Shown here piece after piece: positions 33,971-45,215 of a stretch of 64,000 nt of DNA. The notes below the pieces were generated by a model. It was given only the letters and a program-made list of their open reading frames with translations. It did not search any database and was not told the origin of the DNA. The stretch comes from Eumeta japonica (lineage: Eukaryota; Arthropoda; Insecta; Lepidoptera; Psychidae), in the NCBI GenBank assembly GCA_005406025.1, contig BGZK01000097.1, positions 372,001 through 436,000 on the forward strand, read 5' to 3'. A program made the translations under genes and the position numbers. Each line of letters opens with the position of its first letter. The first letter of the stretch is position 1.

Positions 33971-36900
33971 ATCACATTTAAAAGTGAACTTAAGTACGGC
34001 ATAGATATTAATTGGGACAGCCCCTCCAGTGCTAACTCAAATGCGGTCCCAAAGTTGAGTACGACTTATTGATACATGCTTAAGATATTTTATTCACTTT
34101 GAAAATTAGCGCTAGCGTGACGCTCTGCTCCACCTGCAACCAGCCTTGGTCGTGGTCAGCACGGCCGTGTGCTGTGCTATATTTTGTCTATCGGCAATTA
34201 CAGAAAACCGAAGTTGATGTTAATGCTGTGAGAAGAAACATGAAGTAATAAAACTTATGTATGTTCTAATTATCACAGTTTATAAATATTTCATAGAACA
34301 TATCACATTAAAAAAAATCTTTTCAATAATTGAATCTTTATTTGTTCTAATTGACATATATGACAAATTATACATAAAATAGAACAAAAAAAAATATGTA
34401 AGAAAATACTTACTTAATAATTTTTAAATAGTACAAAAAATAAATGAAATATTAATGAATTGTAGAAATTAACAACCTTCTGTGTTGTGTGGTTCCTTCT
34501 TTGGTTCCTTATAATTTTGGTACATGTACCAACATCAACACCAACCAACGATACCACAACTATCACTGATGCAAGTATATCTGACTTTTCGCAAGTAATG
34601 AATATAAGTACTAAACAAATAAATAAAGAGGTCGTGAATAAAATAAACCTATTTCAACTCGAGCGGCACACAAACATCTATTCATGTAACTATTGACTAA
34701 CGATATGCGCTAGATTTGTTCCGTTGGCTTCGCCTCCTGCCTCCACACCGCCCTAGTGGTGAGGTGGGATGGGTAGTTATTTATTTCAATCGATAAATTG
34801 ATTATTTATATCAACTAATATAAAAATCGTTTTAAACAATAACTCCCAGTAGAATTTAAAGTTTAGTTTATAGTTAATCAAATAATATTAAGTATTAAAG
34901 GTGACCGTTTTATCTTTGTTGTTTCACAAATGATAAGTATTAGATAGTTGATGTAATTAACAGGTACTAGGTTAATCAAATACTACTTTATTATTTCAAC
35001 GATGAAAAAAATTAAATTACTAATTTGTTTAATTATTTTAATTAATTTATTCCGAATTGATTTAATCTATACTTGCGTACAAATTAACTAAATAAAAGTG
35101 ATCAAATTATGCAAGAAAGCAAATAATGATAGAACCGATGTATATGCTTGTTAGCCTACACTGTTAGTTCAATTACAAACGAACTTGTTGTTATAACGTA
35201 TCAGTTTTCGTTGATATATATATAATTTCACGGTTGTTTTTATTAATTTAACGTCAACTAAGAGAAGATCTCCCTTAGTTAGCCTTAATTTTTTAGAGTG
35301 TACGGTAGCTCAACCGGAATATTAAAGCCCGGGATGCATCGATCCGGAACGGAGTCCCCTAAGGCCAACATCCAGAGATTGATCGAACATCGTTCTCGCC
35401 CAGGACCCGGCGCAATAGATCGTTGCTTATCTGTAACGCTTTTTTTTCCGGGCTCGGACCGACCTGAAAAATTTTATTGAGTACAACGTCTTCGATTTAC
35501 CGCCTTAGCATCCCTTACTACCTTAAGTCCATGCCTTAAGGGATCGACACAGAATTGTATAGACAAAGCCGTATTAATTAGCTTAACTAAGAACGTTCGC
35601 GTCGGTGTCGTTTACAAGCTTCACCTTTTAAATATCTCCATCCTCCTCCATCTTCAACATTTTTAATTGACATAAATGACCGTTTATTTTTTTGGAATGT
35701 TTGTCTGTCTGTATATGAAAACGGGTTTTTGTTTATATGTAATCGCTGAAATCCAACACCTTTTGACCGATCACCATGAAAGTAGGTGCATCCAAATGGC
35801 ATTAATCTGAAAACGGTTTTTTATACAATCTACTTTAACGACTGCCCCCAACTTTGTACCCTTATTTGTAATATTGAACAATTACTACACCTATTCTAAA
35901 AACTGTTTCGCATCACTCAAGGTATCTAGTGAATTTACATGTTCATTCACTGACTTAGAAATGGCTACTTCAACGATTATGGTTTCTTTGGCAAAGTTCT
36001 TTTAAAAAAGAAGGAGAATATGAATATTTGTGTATATACCTATGATCGATTCCATGCAGTATATGAACGTCATAGATGTACAATTTTTTAAACGTTTTCA
36101 TGAATTTATATTTTTTTATTAGTTATTTTTTTTAATTTATAAATTAGTACAATCAGTACTAGGTGAGGTAGTATAGTTAATTACAATTAAATCACTATAA
36201 ATATTCAATTTTTAATCGAGTTCAGTAATTAAAGTTGTAGATCAATTATTATTTCGTTATCTCAAAATCCCGTTATTTATTAACGGATATCAATATTTAT
36301 TTTACGAAATATTCTACTAACATGTTGACAATACTTTTGTTATCGCTGATGTTGCGATGTATGAGGAATCGACGAAACTCTTCAGTATTATGCGCACACG
36401 TGTAAGAATTTAGCATTTTCTACCGTACATTATGAATTTGTAGCAATTTGTTATTTTCTACAGTAAATTCGGAAAACATCGTTTGCGAAATCGAACTGAT
36501 GATGAAGACCAGAAATGATTATTAAAACTCTTTAATGATAGGTATTTCATGAATTACGATGAGATGACGTTGACGTTGTCAAGCAACACGTGTTCATCAA
36601 AATGCATGTTATAAAGTAGAACCATTGATGTTATTCCTGCTAAGCTCTGATGAGAGCATCCGTGAGGGATTGATGGAAATATTTGAATATTATAGATACA
36701 CGTACATCATTTTTTTTATTTTCTACAGCAACTCCAGCATTTGGGGTGCGAAAGCAGCAATTGCTGTAGTTAAGCAACTTACATTCATCTAAATAGATGT
36801 AATGAAGTGTAGTGGATGGTTAACTGTCGAGAGAACTCCTTACTATTCCAAGATTGCATCTTGTTCACTACTACCTCAGTGACATAGTAAAGAAGATTAC

Positions 36901-38714
36901 ATCGTTTAATCACGTTCTACCACATCCCGGCGAGTTGGGGAATAGCGTAAGCCGTGAAGGTCTTGGCAACCGACCGAATTAATCGACAGCCGGGCATAGA
37001 TGGGAGTGCCGGGGGTGATTGCGCACTAACTAAAAATGTAGGGATCCTGGAAATTATTCGCACCACTGGAAAATTCGGGGTGAGAATTCGTTTGCCAATT
37101 TCTTCATATACTTAAAGGCTGTCGCTTTACTGTCAACTTAACGTACTTAACTTTTTTCAAGAAAACAAATAAAATAGCTTAAATACCATTAAGGTAATTA
37201 GCTATTTTTGAAATCAATACCAGCTAAGGCAAGCTAAGTAAAAATATTACGTTAATGAAAGTGATGAGTATAAAACTTAATAATAAATAACCAAACTCCG
37301 AAAGATACTACTATAAACATTAATACAAAACGTGAAGTTGGTATTGTGTTAAAAAATATGTTATGTTATGAAAATTTAGATGAAACCGCGATTCGTATAG
37401 ATATTTGTTCCAAGTATTCATTTGCAAAAAAATAATTTTCATTTGCTTTTTAATTAAAAACTAATGTTTTTTGAATTCCAATAACGTTGTTATCATGTCG
37501 GTCTGAGAATTAAGGGTGTAACAATTTCCAATGTCTGCTCTGCATTGTTCATTAATCACAACACCCAATGGAGGTACCCAATATAATTTACTCAAATGTT
37601 GCTTTAATTTTAAAGAAAGTTTACCGGAAACGTTGGAAATATTAGAACTATACTCTTCAATGGATAATGCATTTCGACAAGTTTACCGACTTGGCCATCT
37701 ACCGACGGATAGCAGAACTATAATTAAAAGCACATGTAACTGAATTGTAGTTTCTGCTAGTTCCGTTGTACATATTATCAGAAACCTATCGATTTATCGA
37801 TTTATTAATTAACAACTTGTAATTCTAATTCGAATAATATAGTTACTATTTTTTTCTTATAAATTGCGTTGTACGCCATCTACCATTCAATAGAAAATAC
37901 GTGACAAATGCACTATTAGCAAATGCCATTGGGAGGTAAATTCAATTAAAAAGTTAATTTACTCTCTTGATTGTTATGCATGTTAATATTAAATTTATTT
38001 ATCTTGTTTTTGCATTAAAACTTCAAGAAATAGAGTGTTTTACTGTACTTGAGAATTAAAAATAAATAAATAAATGTTTCACCTAAGAGTTTTTGATTAT
38101 TAGTTTCAGGTAGCAAATACGGATAATGGAGAAAAAACCACACTATGTTTTATAATAGAAACATGTTGTCTGTAAAATTACTCATGTTCTTATTTATGCC
38201 ATCTAGAGGCTTTTAAAAATATTAAATTGAATTTTATATGGCAAATATTGAAGTAGTTCAGATTAGAAGTTACAGATAACAACAATCGGCTAAAAGATAA
38301 TAAAGTTATTAGTTAATAAATTATCACAATAATTGCAATAAAATTTATATTTATCAATAATAATCGCGAAGATTTGAAAATTCAAAGTTTTATCTACGCT
38401 CATTTTATTAAATAGCAGCTATTTTTCCCTATTATTACATTTGATAAACTGAACGATGACGGGAATTATAACATTATTCCACGTTGAACAGTGTGATAAA
38501 AATGACAGCTACAGAAAAAGTTATCCGGGAATAAATATATGGTAAAGGATCACCATTCTTGCAACAACTATAAGCAGGCAGACACAGAGTAAAAGCTAGT
38601 TGAGTAATTTACAATATTGCTTTGGAAAATATACAATATCTTATTCACATGTGTAAATTGTAAAAACACGTACAATGTTAGCTGTTGTGTGCTCTATGGT
38701 ATTTTTTTTATATA
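33971..38714. other. Long stretch with no recognised gene
   Basis: AT-rich, with three patches richer in G+C: 34110-34250 (two overlapping open plus frames of about 40 codons), 35290-35480 (a 60-codon plus frame) and 36880-37090. A 69-codon plus frame at 34487-34696 starts with a hydrophobic, signal-peptide-like segment (WFLLWFLIILVHV) but has no further support. A 70-codon frame at 37531-37743 has no domain. I see no splice-flanked exon that I could name. Confidence 0.35.
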
Positions 38715-38822
38715 TTCGAGAGGCAAAAGACCTTGCAAGCTATCATAGAGTAGATGGTCATCAGATGGTTATTGACATTAGCGAACCCAAAGCAGTCACC
38801 ACTGCGTTGCCGGCCCCTTAAA
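38715..38822 (-). mobile_element. Lepidopteran LINE/SINE 3'-tail remnant
   Basis: Read on the minus strand it starts GGGGCCGGCAACGCAGTGG and continues to CAATAACCATCTGATGACC. From memory this resembles the tail shared by many moth/butterfly retroposons (GGCCGGCAACGC ... CATCAGGTGACC). It is truncated and lies immediately downstream of the integrase fragment. Confidence 0.55.
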
Positions 38823-39288
38823 TAGGTATAGGATATGTGATGGAGACGCATTGATGAAAGCGGGTGGTGTGGTGGAGGGGAGTGGACCATCGGTAGGAGA
38901 CAAAGGTAGGACCGTTATCGGTAACGAGCTGCAGCGGCAGTCCAAAACGTGCAAACCACTTTAGAAATCCACTAATAACGCTTCTCGCATTAGTAGCGGC
39001 CGTCGTAGACACCTCGATGCATTTCGTGCGTGCATCGACGACGACGAGGTAGCGTTTGCTTCGACACTGCGCGAACTTTGCGTGCAGCCGCTGCCACTCA
39101 CGCGCCGGGAGCGGCCACGGCGTGAGCGGCGCGTGCGGAGGCGCGTCTGGCTTCTGCCGACACGGCTCACACACTCGATACAGTACCTCGATCTCTACGT
39201 CTAAACCGGGCCAATGGACACGATTTCTCGCAATACTTTCCATTTTAAGTATCCTTCGTGCAACACGTGTAATATCGATTTTCTGCAA
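38823..39288 (-). pseudogene. Ty3/gypsy integrase fragment
   Basis: A minus-strand frame of about 150 codons, markedly richer in G+C than its surroundings. It begins with the zinc-binding half (RNRVHWPGLDVEIE and CEPC), passes the PWPLPAREWQRLHAKFA segment, and reaches the catalytic-core motifs YLVVVDARTKCIEV and LVTDNGPTF. In intact relatives the segment after RLH reads DFAG-like and carries the first catalytic Asp; here it reads AKFA, so that residue is lost. After TFVS the similarity stops abruptly. The fragment belongs to a gypsy lineage different from the element at 29002-33966. Confidence 0.85.
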
Positions 39289-39304
39289 CGCGTACGGTAA
39301 CTAG

Positions 39305-41149
39305 ATGTCTAGTTTTCACTCTTGCCTATGCATTTGTGTATTTCCAATATGTATGCATACTCGCATGTAGGTCGGTCATGTGTCTGACACATCGGTCCGG
39401 TTTGACCGGGGAGACATATGCACTCCAACGGCTTGTCGCAGTATCTGTGCTGATATCAGTAGGAGTTGGCAGGCTCTCACACTTTTTTTTATATTTCCAA
39501 AATTACAACTTTGTAAATATTTTTCCTACAATTGAAAAATGTTTCCAACTTTATTGCAACAACTTTTAATTTTTTACCTCCAGTTTGTCAATTTATAATA
39601 TATTCAAAATTCTTCTCATAAATGGTTTTGTGTATGATGATCTGGAAAATGTAAATGTATAGAGTATAGGATTCAAGTTACTGAAAGAAAGAAAATTATT
39701 TGAAATCTTGATAAGAATTGACATAATACGTTATTAATTTCTAAACGAATTTAAAACTGATTTATAATAACTCATTATTTTTTAAGCGAGACTATAAACT
39801 TTGCAATCTTTGGATTCTATAAAATTTGCAATTAAACTTTAAAAAATGTTGCCTAAATATTATAAGTGCCACTTCTGTGCTATACAAATACCCGATATAA
39901 ATTATAAGGCATTCCCACGTGACATTATCACATTTACCACCTTTTTCAGTTATATTGTTAGGTACTTTTTATGCGTGATGATACTTGTTCTGATGATTTG
40001 TTTTTCCAGACAATTTGGCTCATGACTGAAACATTATTTTATTTTTACATGAACAGACAGACTGTTTTCGTTTGGTAATTAGTCTGAACTCCCGATTTTT
40101 ACGTATATCTAATAAGTTGACTGATGACCTCTAGTTGACACATATTTAAGCTTAAGCTTATATTTTTATTTAAATAAAAATTAATGAAATTAATAATAAA
40201 ACTTAGACAGATAAAATGATTAATTGGAGGATTCATCTGCATATTTTTGTTACTAGTCAGATGACCAAGGCAATATAATTAAAATTTTATACAAAAATTT
40301 CACTGCATTAATAATTCCAGTTACCTGATATTGTATGTGTATAACATCCTGGCAAGTACAATCTAAGTATAGTAGTCAGTAGTAGCCTAACCTATTGTTT
40401 CCCCATGTATATGTTTGAATGTTAATATTACAAACTCTTCTACTTTTATAGATATATTTATTTGTTAAACCAGATATTTCATTATTAATATCAATCACCC
40501 AGTTTCTACAGCATTCCAAATCCTTAGTTGGATTAGGAAATTTATGAAAAACTTAATTTTGCTGATTTGTGGAATAAAATGTTATAACATTTATTATGTC
40601 GTATGTACAGTGTAATTTATTTATATTTCTTATAGATATCAAACTCTTTAAACGTTTCACACGAATTGTAGAAACTATGTATTTGACATACTGTAACGTA
40701 AAAAATTGGGAGATTCGTAAACAGGTTTAGCATCGAAAAGGTTGACGCAAGTCGAAAATCTTGCTATGATAAAAAATTACCATTTGAGTGTATATATTAT
40801 ATATATAGCCAATTTCCACACAACTATTCCAAAGCATAATAAAATTTGTACTTACTATTTTCACACCAACTAACGCAACATTTCATATAAAAGATCCTAA
40901 ATTATATATCAAACACCAACTTATTTAAAAAAATAACGTAATGCTTATATATAAATAAGAAAAATAAAGGAACAAATAACTTTTAATCTAATTTCATTCA
41001 ATAAATTCTTTTATACCTATAACAAAGGCCTACAAAAAAAAAAATATTTTTGGTGCAGCTCCGTTTGTGCCTATGGTCGATAAAGTAGGTAATGTACAAT
41101 ATATTCTCATACATTATTTTTAGTCATCAGCTCTAGTTTCGGATATATG
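39305..41149. other. Non-coding AT-rich stretch
   Basis: Apart from a G+C-richer piece at 39380-39475 that may belong to the gypsy fragment beside it, nothing is recognised. Frames are short. Confidence 0.4.
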
Positions 41150-42121
41150 AAACAAATTGATAGATAATTGTCAAATGTGTTCCATTCCTGCAGAAAATTT
41201 GACAGTTGATGAACAGTTATTTCTATTAAAAACTCGCTGTTTTACAATATATTGCAAGCAAACCCGATAAATTTCGCATAAAGTTTTGGCTGCTTGTGAA
41301 TGTCGAGAGTAACTACCTATGTAGAGGAATTCCGTATCTAGGAAATGGCGAGAACCTTTCAAACAATATTTCATTACCCGAATGGTTTTGAAACTGGTAC
41401 AACCCAACTTCAAAAAGGGTCGAACCGTTACCACTGACAACTTTTTCACATCTCTAAATTTGGCTAAAAAACTAATGGTCGTAAAGACTAGTATTGTTGG
41501 AACAATAAGGCGAGCAATACGAGAAGTACCGCCGATTTGTACTACGTACAAATACTACTACTATTCGTACTAAAACATATGAAACTTTTATAATGAAAAC
41601 CGAGACCGATACAACCCTTACGGTCTATAAAGGAAAACAAGGAAAAAATACTATTATTTTCAGTACTCTGCACTCCAACGTGAGCATAGGTTCTGATCAA
41701 AAGCTACCTGAGATACTTGAATTTTATAATGAAACAAAATTTGATGTAGAAATCATTGATCAAATGGTACGCAATTACACCGTAAGAACTGGAAGTCGGA
41801 GATGGCCTGTTCACGTTTTTTTACAATATACTTGATTTAGCAGCTATAAGCTCGTAGATTCTATACCGAAAAGTCACAGGAATAATAATTTCTCGGCATG
41901 ATTTTACCCTTCAACTCGTGAGCGATCTACGTGCAGAGTATGTGAAAAAAAAATCTACTTCAACTGCGACTCAAAGACAAGAAACTAATTCTGAAACAAG
42001 TGAACGATGTTCAAAAAAAACAATAAGAGGCGATAATGTCAAGTCAATCGTAATTGTAAATAAAATAAAACGTGTGAAAACTTCACAATTTATAATAAAG
42101 CTTTTTGGGGAAAATGTATAA
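41150..42121 (+). pseudogene. piggyBac transposase relic
   Basis: Plus-strand pieces in order: ENLTVDEQLFLL (about 41193-41230), a frameshifted part with YLCRGIPYLGN (about 41315-41346), TVTTDNFFTSLNLAKKLM and KTSIVGTIRRAIREVP (41427-41535), then LTVYKGKQGKN, a LHSNVSIGS segment, and YNETKFDVEIIDQMVRNY followed by SRRWPVHVF (41608-41820). These are hallmark piggyBac blocks: the TxDNFFTS region with a catalytic Asp and the D-Q-M ... RRWP segment. Stops and frameshifts break the frame at least three times. No TTAA-flanked ends were found. Confidence 0.9.
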
Positions 42122-42386
42122 AATTATTAAAAAAAAAACTATTACTTGTTACAAATATTACTCAGTTTAAGTGCTAAAATTATTAACTATTAATAAAAAA
42201 AATAATCGATATTATTTTTATTTTATTTTAATGCAATATACGCAATAATTTAATAAGTGCTCTGATTCAATCTCTAGTACCGTCAAATTGACCGCTGCGG
42301 TCTTTGAAGGTGTAAGTATGAAGCTCGGCCCTTATGATGTTAAAGTTTTATTATTGATTCCAGAGATTTTACGTGGCTTAAATAAC

Positions 42387-43700
42387 TTATTGTAAGTCCC
42401 GCCTTTTTTTAAAAGGTCTCTGTAATAAAAGAAGATTGACTACCTGAATGCAATAAGACGTGTGCTTAGTAGAAGTTATTATTTTGATGGTTATATATAT
42501 ATCAACTAATGCTGTGCACAATAAAATTTGTCGTAATGAAACAGTTGATAATACCACGGAATTAGAATGATTAGATGTAAGTTCAGTATCGGTATCAGGT
42601 TTAGGTTTGTGCAATAAAGTGTTATGTTTTTGTTCACATATTCGACTTAACCCTTTTAGCCTACACTTGAATGAAGGATGACCCTTGCGAAGGCAATAAG
42701 TACAAAGTTCTAATTTAGCTACTTCACTACTTCTATCATCAATTTTCATATATTAACATATGTTAGATTCTTGTAATTGATGATTTTGATTACAATGAGA
42801 CAAGTAATGTTTGTGGTTTCTTATTTATTATTTTCTGTGTCATTCAATTTTTCAATTATTAAATTAAACTATTTTATGACACGATTAATCATTAAATTTT
42901 CGGTCTTATGCGAATGATTAAAATGTTCTGTTTATAAAATATCTGCACGAGATCGTAAAAACTTATGAAAGTCATTCAAAGTGGACATTTGCGAATAAGT
43001 ACATTTAAGTTCTTCCCATTTTCTACTCGTAGTAGATCTAGCTTCTCAGAGATCATGTATATGATTAGTGTGTCCCGCTTGTCAGTCACATCATCCAACG
43101 ACTCGAGCGATCTCAGATTTTTTGAAACGTAGGTCACTATGTAACGTAATGATTTGAAACATTCTTTAGGTATCAGCTCAGATCCGGAGAGTAACTTTAA
43201 GTGATTATTGATAATATATATTTATTGTCATATCTTTCGCATAAAAGATCTCAAGCGATTTTATAATTTTGAGAGGAAAATTCTATGAATTTTATTACAA
43301 CAGTGGCACTGGCCTGTAACGATGAACTTAGTCATTACTAATTTCATTAAATTTGTTAATATCTGGTATGCCTTCATTTAAATACATCAGAGATTCAAAA
43401 GTGTCCCTAAACTCTCATCATTTCACTTAATTCTTATCAAAAGTGGGAAGACTTATTGTAGGTAATTTAATTTAATTTAAAGAGCTTAGATTTGGGTTTG
43501 ATGGGTTTAAACTCGTACTGTTTGAGATGGTCTTTGATAACCATCAATAATTTCTTGGGCGATAGGTAGAGTGAAAACAATTGAGTTTCAACTGACACTC
43601 TAATTTGTAAGTGCTCTTTTAAATCTTGTGAGGATAACTCAATTCTGGTTTGTAGTTCGTCTAAAGACGAAAGCAACTCTTGATAAGTTTTAATACACGT
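42387..43700 (-). pseudogene. BEL/Pao gag relic
   Basis: Read on the minus strand: a helical N-terminal part with SLDELQTRIELSSQDLK (43676-43620), a capsid segment with SFRDTFESLMYLNEGIPDINKF (about 43420-43350), and a C-terminal pair of zinc knuckles CTYCLRKGHPSFKC and CEQKHNTLLH (about 42700-42600), followed by VVLSTVSLRQILLCTALV, which resembles the start of the protease region. This arrangement is typical of BEL/Pao LTR retrotransposons. Frames between the pieces are closed; the rest of pol is missing. Confidence 0.8.
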
Positions 43701-44424
43701 AGATAATTCATTAATTTGCAGAATTGTAATTTAAGTTAACTCAATTTTTTGTAAAAAGTTTAGATAATCTTAAATTTCATCAATCTACCTTTATTTATAC
43801 CACGTTTTTAATTGATCAAGTTAGCTCTTTTTTTCCCGAGTCCGATTCACTATCATGCATTTTTATGTTGCAATAAATTAGGTAGAACCTCTATAAATTC
43901 TACGTAAGCAAACCCAGTCGCCGTCACAGCTCAAGAAACTCGCACGCTGATCGGATCGACCGACCAAAGTGAAATAATAAAATAAATGTATCTGTAAGGT
44001 AGTTTCGGTGAAACTGCTAAAGAACAGAATTAACTTTAATTATTATTTGTAAATTTTCTAATCTTTATAACTTTGCTTTTTTTTTATTTATAATGTGAGG
44101 TATATATATATATATATATGGGTATCATATATTATTAAACAATAATTTTTAAATATTGCCACATAATCCTGTTTGTTTGAAGTACAAAACAACTAATTTC
44201 GCCTAAAAGCTAGTCGTACGTTGAGCTCATTTGCTTGGCATTACGTCTCGCGTGAGAATGCCCGGTTCAAATCTCTAGCATTTGCTTTTTAATTTTTTTG
44301 AAATGTACTATTATTTAATTTATTTTATTAGATGTTTTGCAAACTTTCAACGGCGCTCATATATATAATTGTAATAATTAATTAAGTGACGGGCTGACCG
44401 TCCGATTCTCCGATCTTCAATCCG
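43701..44424. other. Spacer with TA microsatellite and tRNA-like patch
   Basis: A (TA)n tract lies at about 44101-44119. At about 44208-44280 there is a tRNA-like segment with GGTTCAAATCTC resembling a B box and ends (GCTAG/CTAGC) that could pair. The internal arms do not pair properly, so I read it as a degraded SINE head at most. Confidence 0.4.
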
Positions 44425-44612
44425 AGCCACTCCCATTTCCTTACACTATTTGGTGCACCATTCGTGACTTAAAACAAAAATTGAAGGCTTCGCTCCTAGA
44501 ATTGAAGGCGTCCAAAGAAATATGTGATTGCCTTATGAGCGAGCGCGATGATCACGAGACTGAAATAAGATCGGTCATATTTACGAATACTAAATTTAAG
44601 AGTGAATGACAT
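44425..44612 (+). pseudogene. LINE ORF1 coiled-coil fragment
   Basis: A plus-strand frame reading DLKQKLKASLLELKASKE, CLMSERDDHETEI and TNTKFKSE. Its leucine/charged pattern matches the coiled-coil portion of ORF1 in insect jockey/CR1-like LINEs as I remember them. It ends with a stop near 44608. It is separated from the LINE at 45400-47880 by the last protease exon, so it is a separate insertion. Confidence 0.4.
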
Positions 44613-45009
44613 TCAATATTTTCGTTTATAAAAGTGCAATCAAAAAGATGCATTTTGTATAATTTTATGTTTAATACTCATTAACAGAAGACCTAGAAAA
44701 TAATGTGAAATAATGCTATAAATAAAAGAATTTGTTCCATTATTAAGATTTTTACTAAAAAGTCATCAAAATGAACTGTTCTGAAACACAATTATTAGTA
44801 TATTACGAACCTAGGGAAAAAGTTAGGGCATTCCCGAATTGAACCGAAGGCGAGAGTAACATAGTAGCGGATGGGGATGCCCTACTTTTCTCTTGCTGTG
44901 AGTACACATTTTTTTTCACACAAGCGTCGAAAGTTCTCAATATCGGAAATGAAAAGTGAACTTTTCTTCGAGATGTGAACATAAATAAAGTACAACGCTA
45001 TAGTGCAGT

Positions 45010-45215
45010 CTACATGTTAGTGGAATTTAAATGATATCTAATGAAACGTTCATGCTTAAGTATGCGCGTAAAAGTTGTTACAGCGTGCGTGTTGCACTCC
45101 TTGTCGTTACTGGGGGCTGCCGAAGCGACACCTCTCAAGTAATACCGTTGAAATTGTCCCTCCTCTGTCGCAAACACGAGCCCTCCGCCGCTGTCTCCCT
45201 TACACAGCGCCGTAC
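45010..45215 (-). CDS. modSP-like exon H: catalytic Ser and stop
   Basis: 206 nt, acceptor GTATGACAG. It encodes TALCKGDSGGGLVFATEEG, RYYLRGVASAAPSNDKECN and THAVTTFTRILKHERFI, ending with a TAG stop at 45010-45012. The Ser of GDSGGG completes the triad. The in-frame ATG at 45222 lies in the intron and is not a start. I saw no clear poly(A) signal close downstream. Confidence 0.92.

Noticed and set aside
34487..34696. Small secreted protein with signal peptide
   Set aside because: The hydrophobic start is suggestive, but there is no conserved body, no splice support and the background yields many such frames.
44208..44280. tRNA gene
   Set aside because: A B-box-like GGTTCAAATCTC and short complementary ends exist, but the D, anticodon and T arms do not pair properly.
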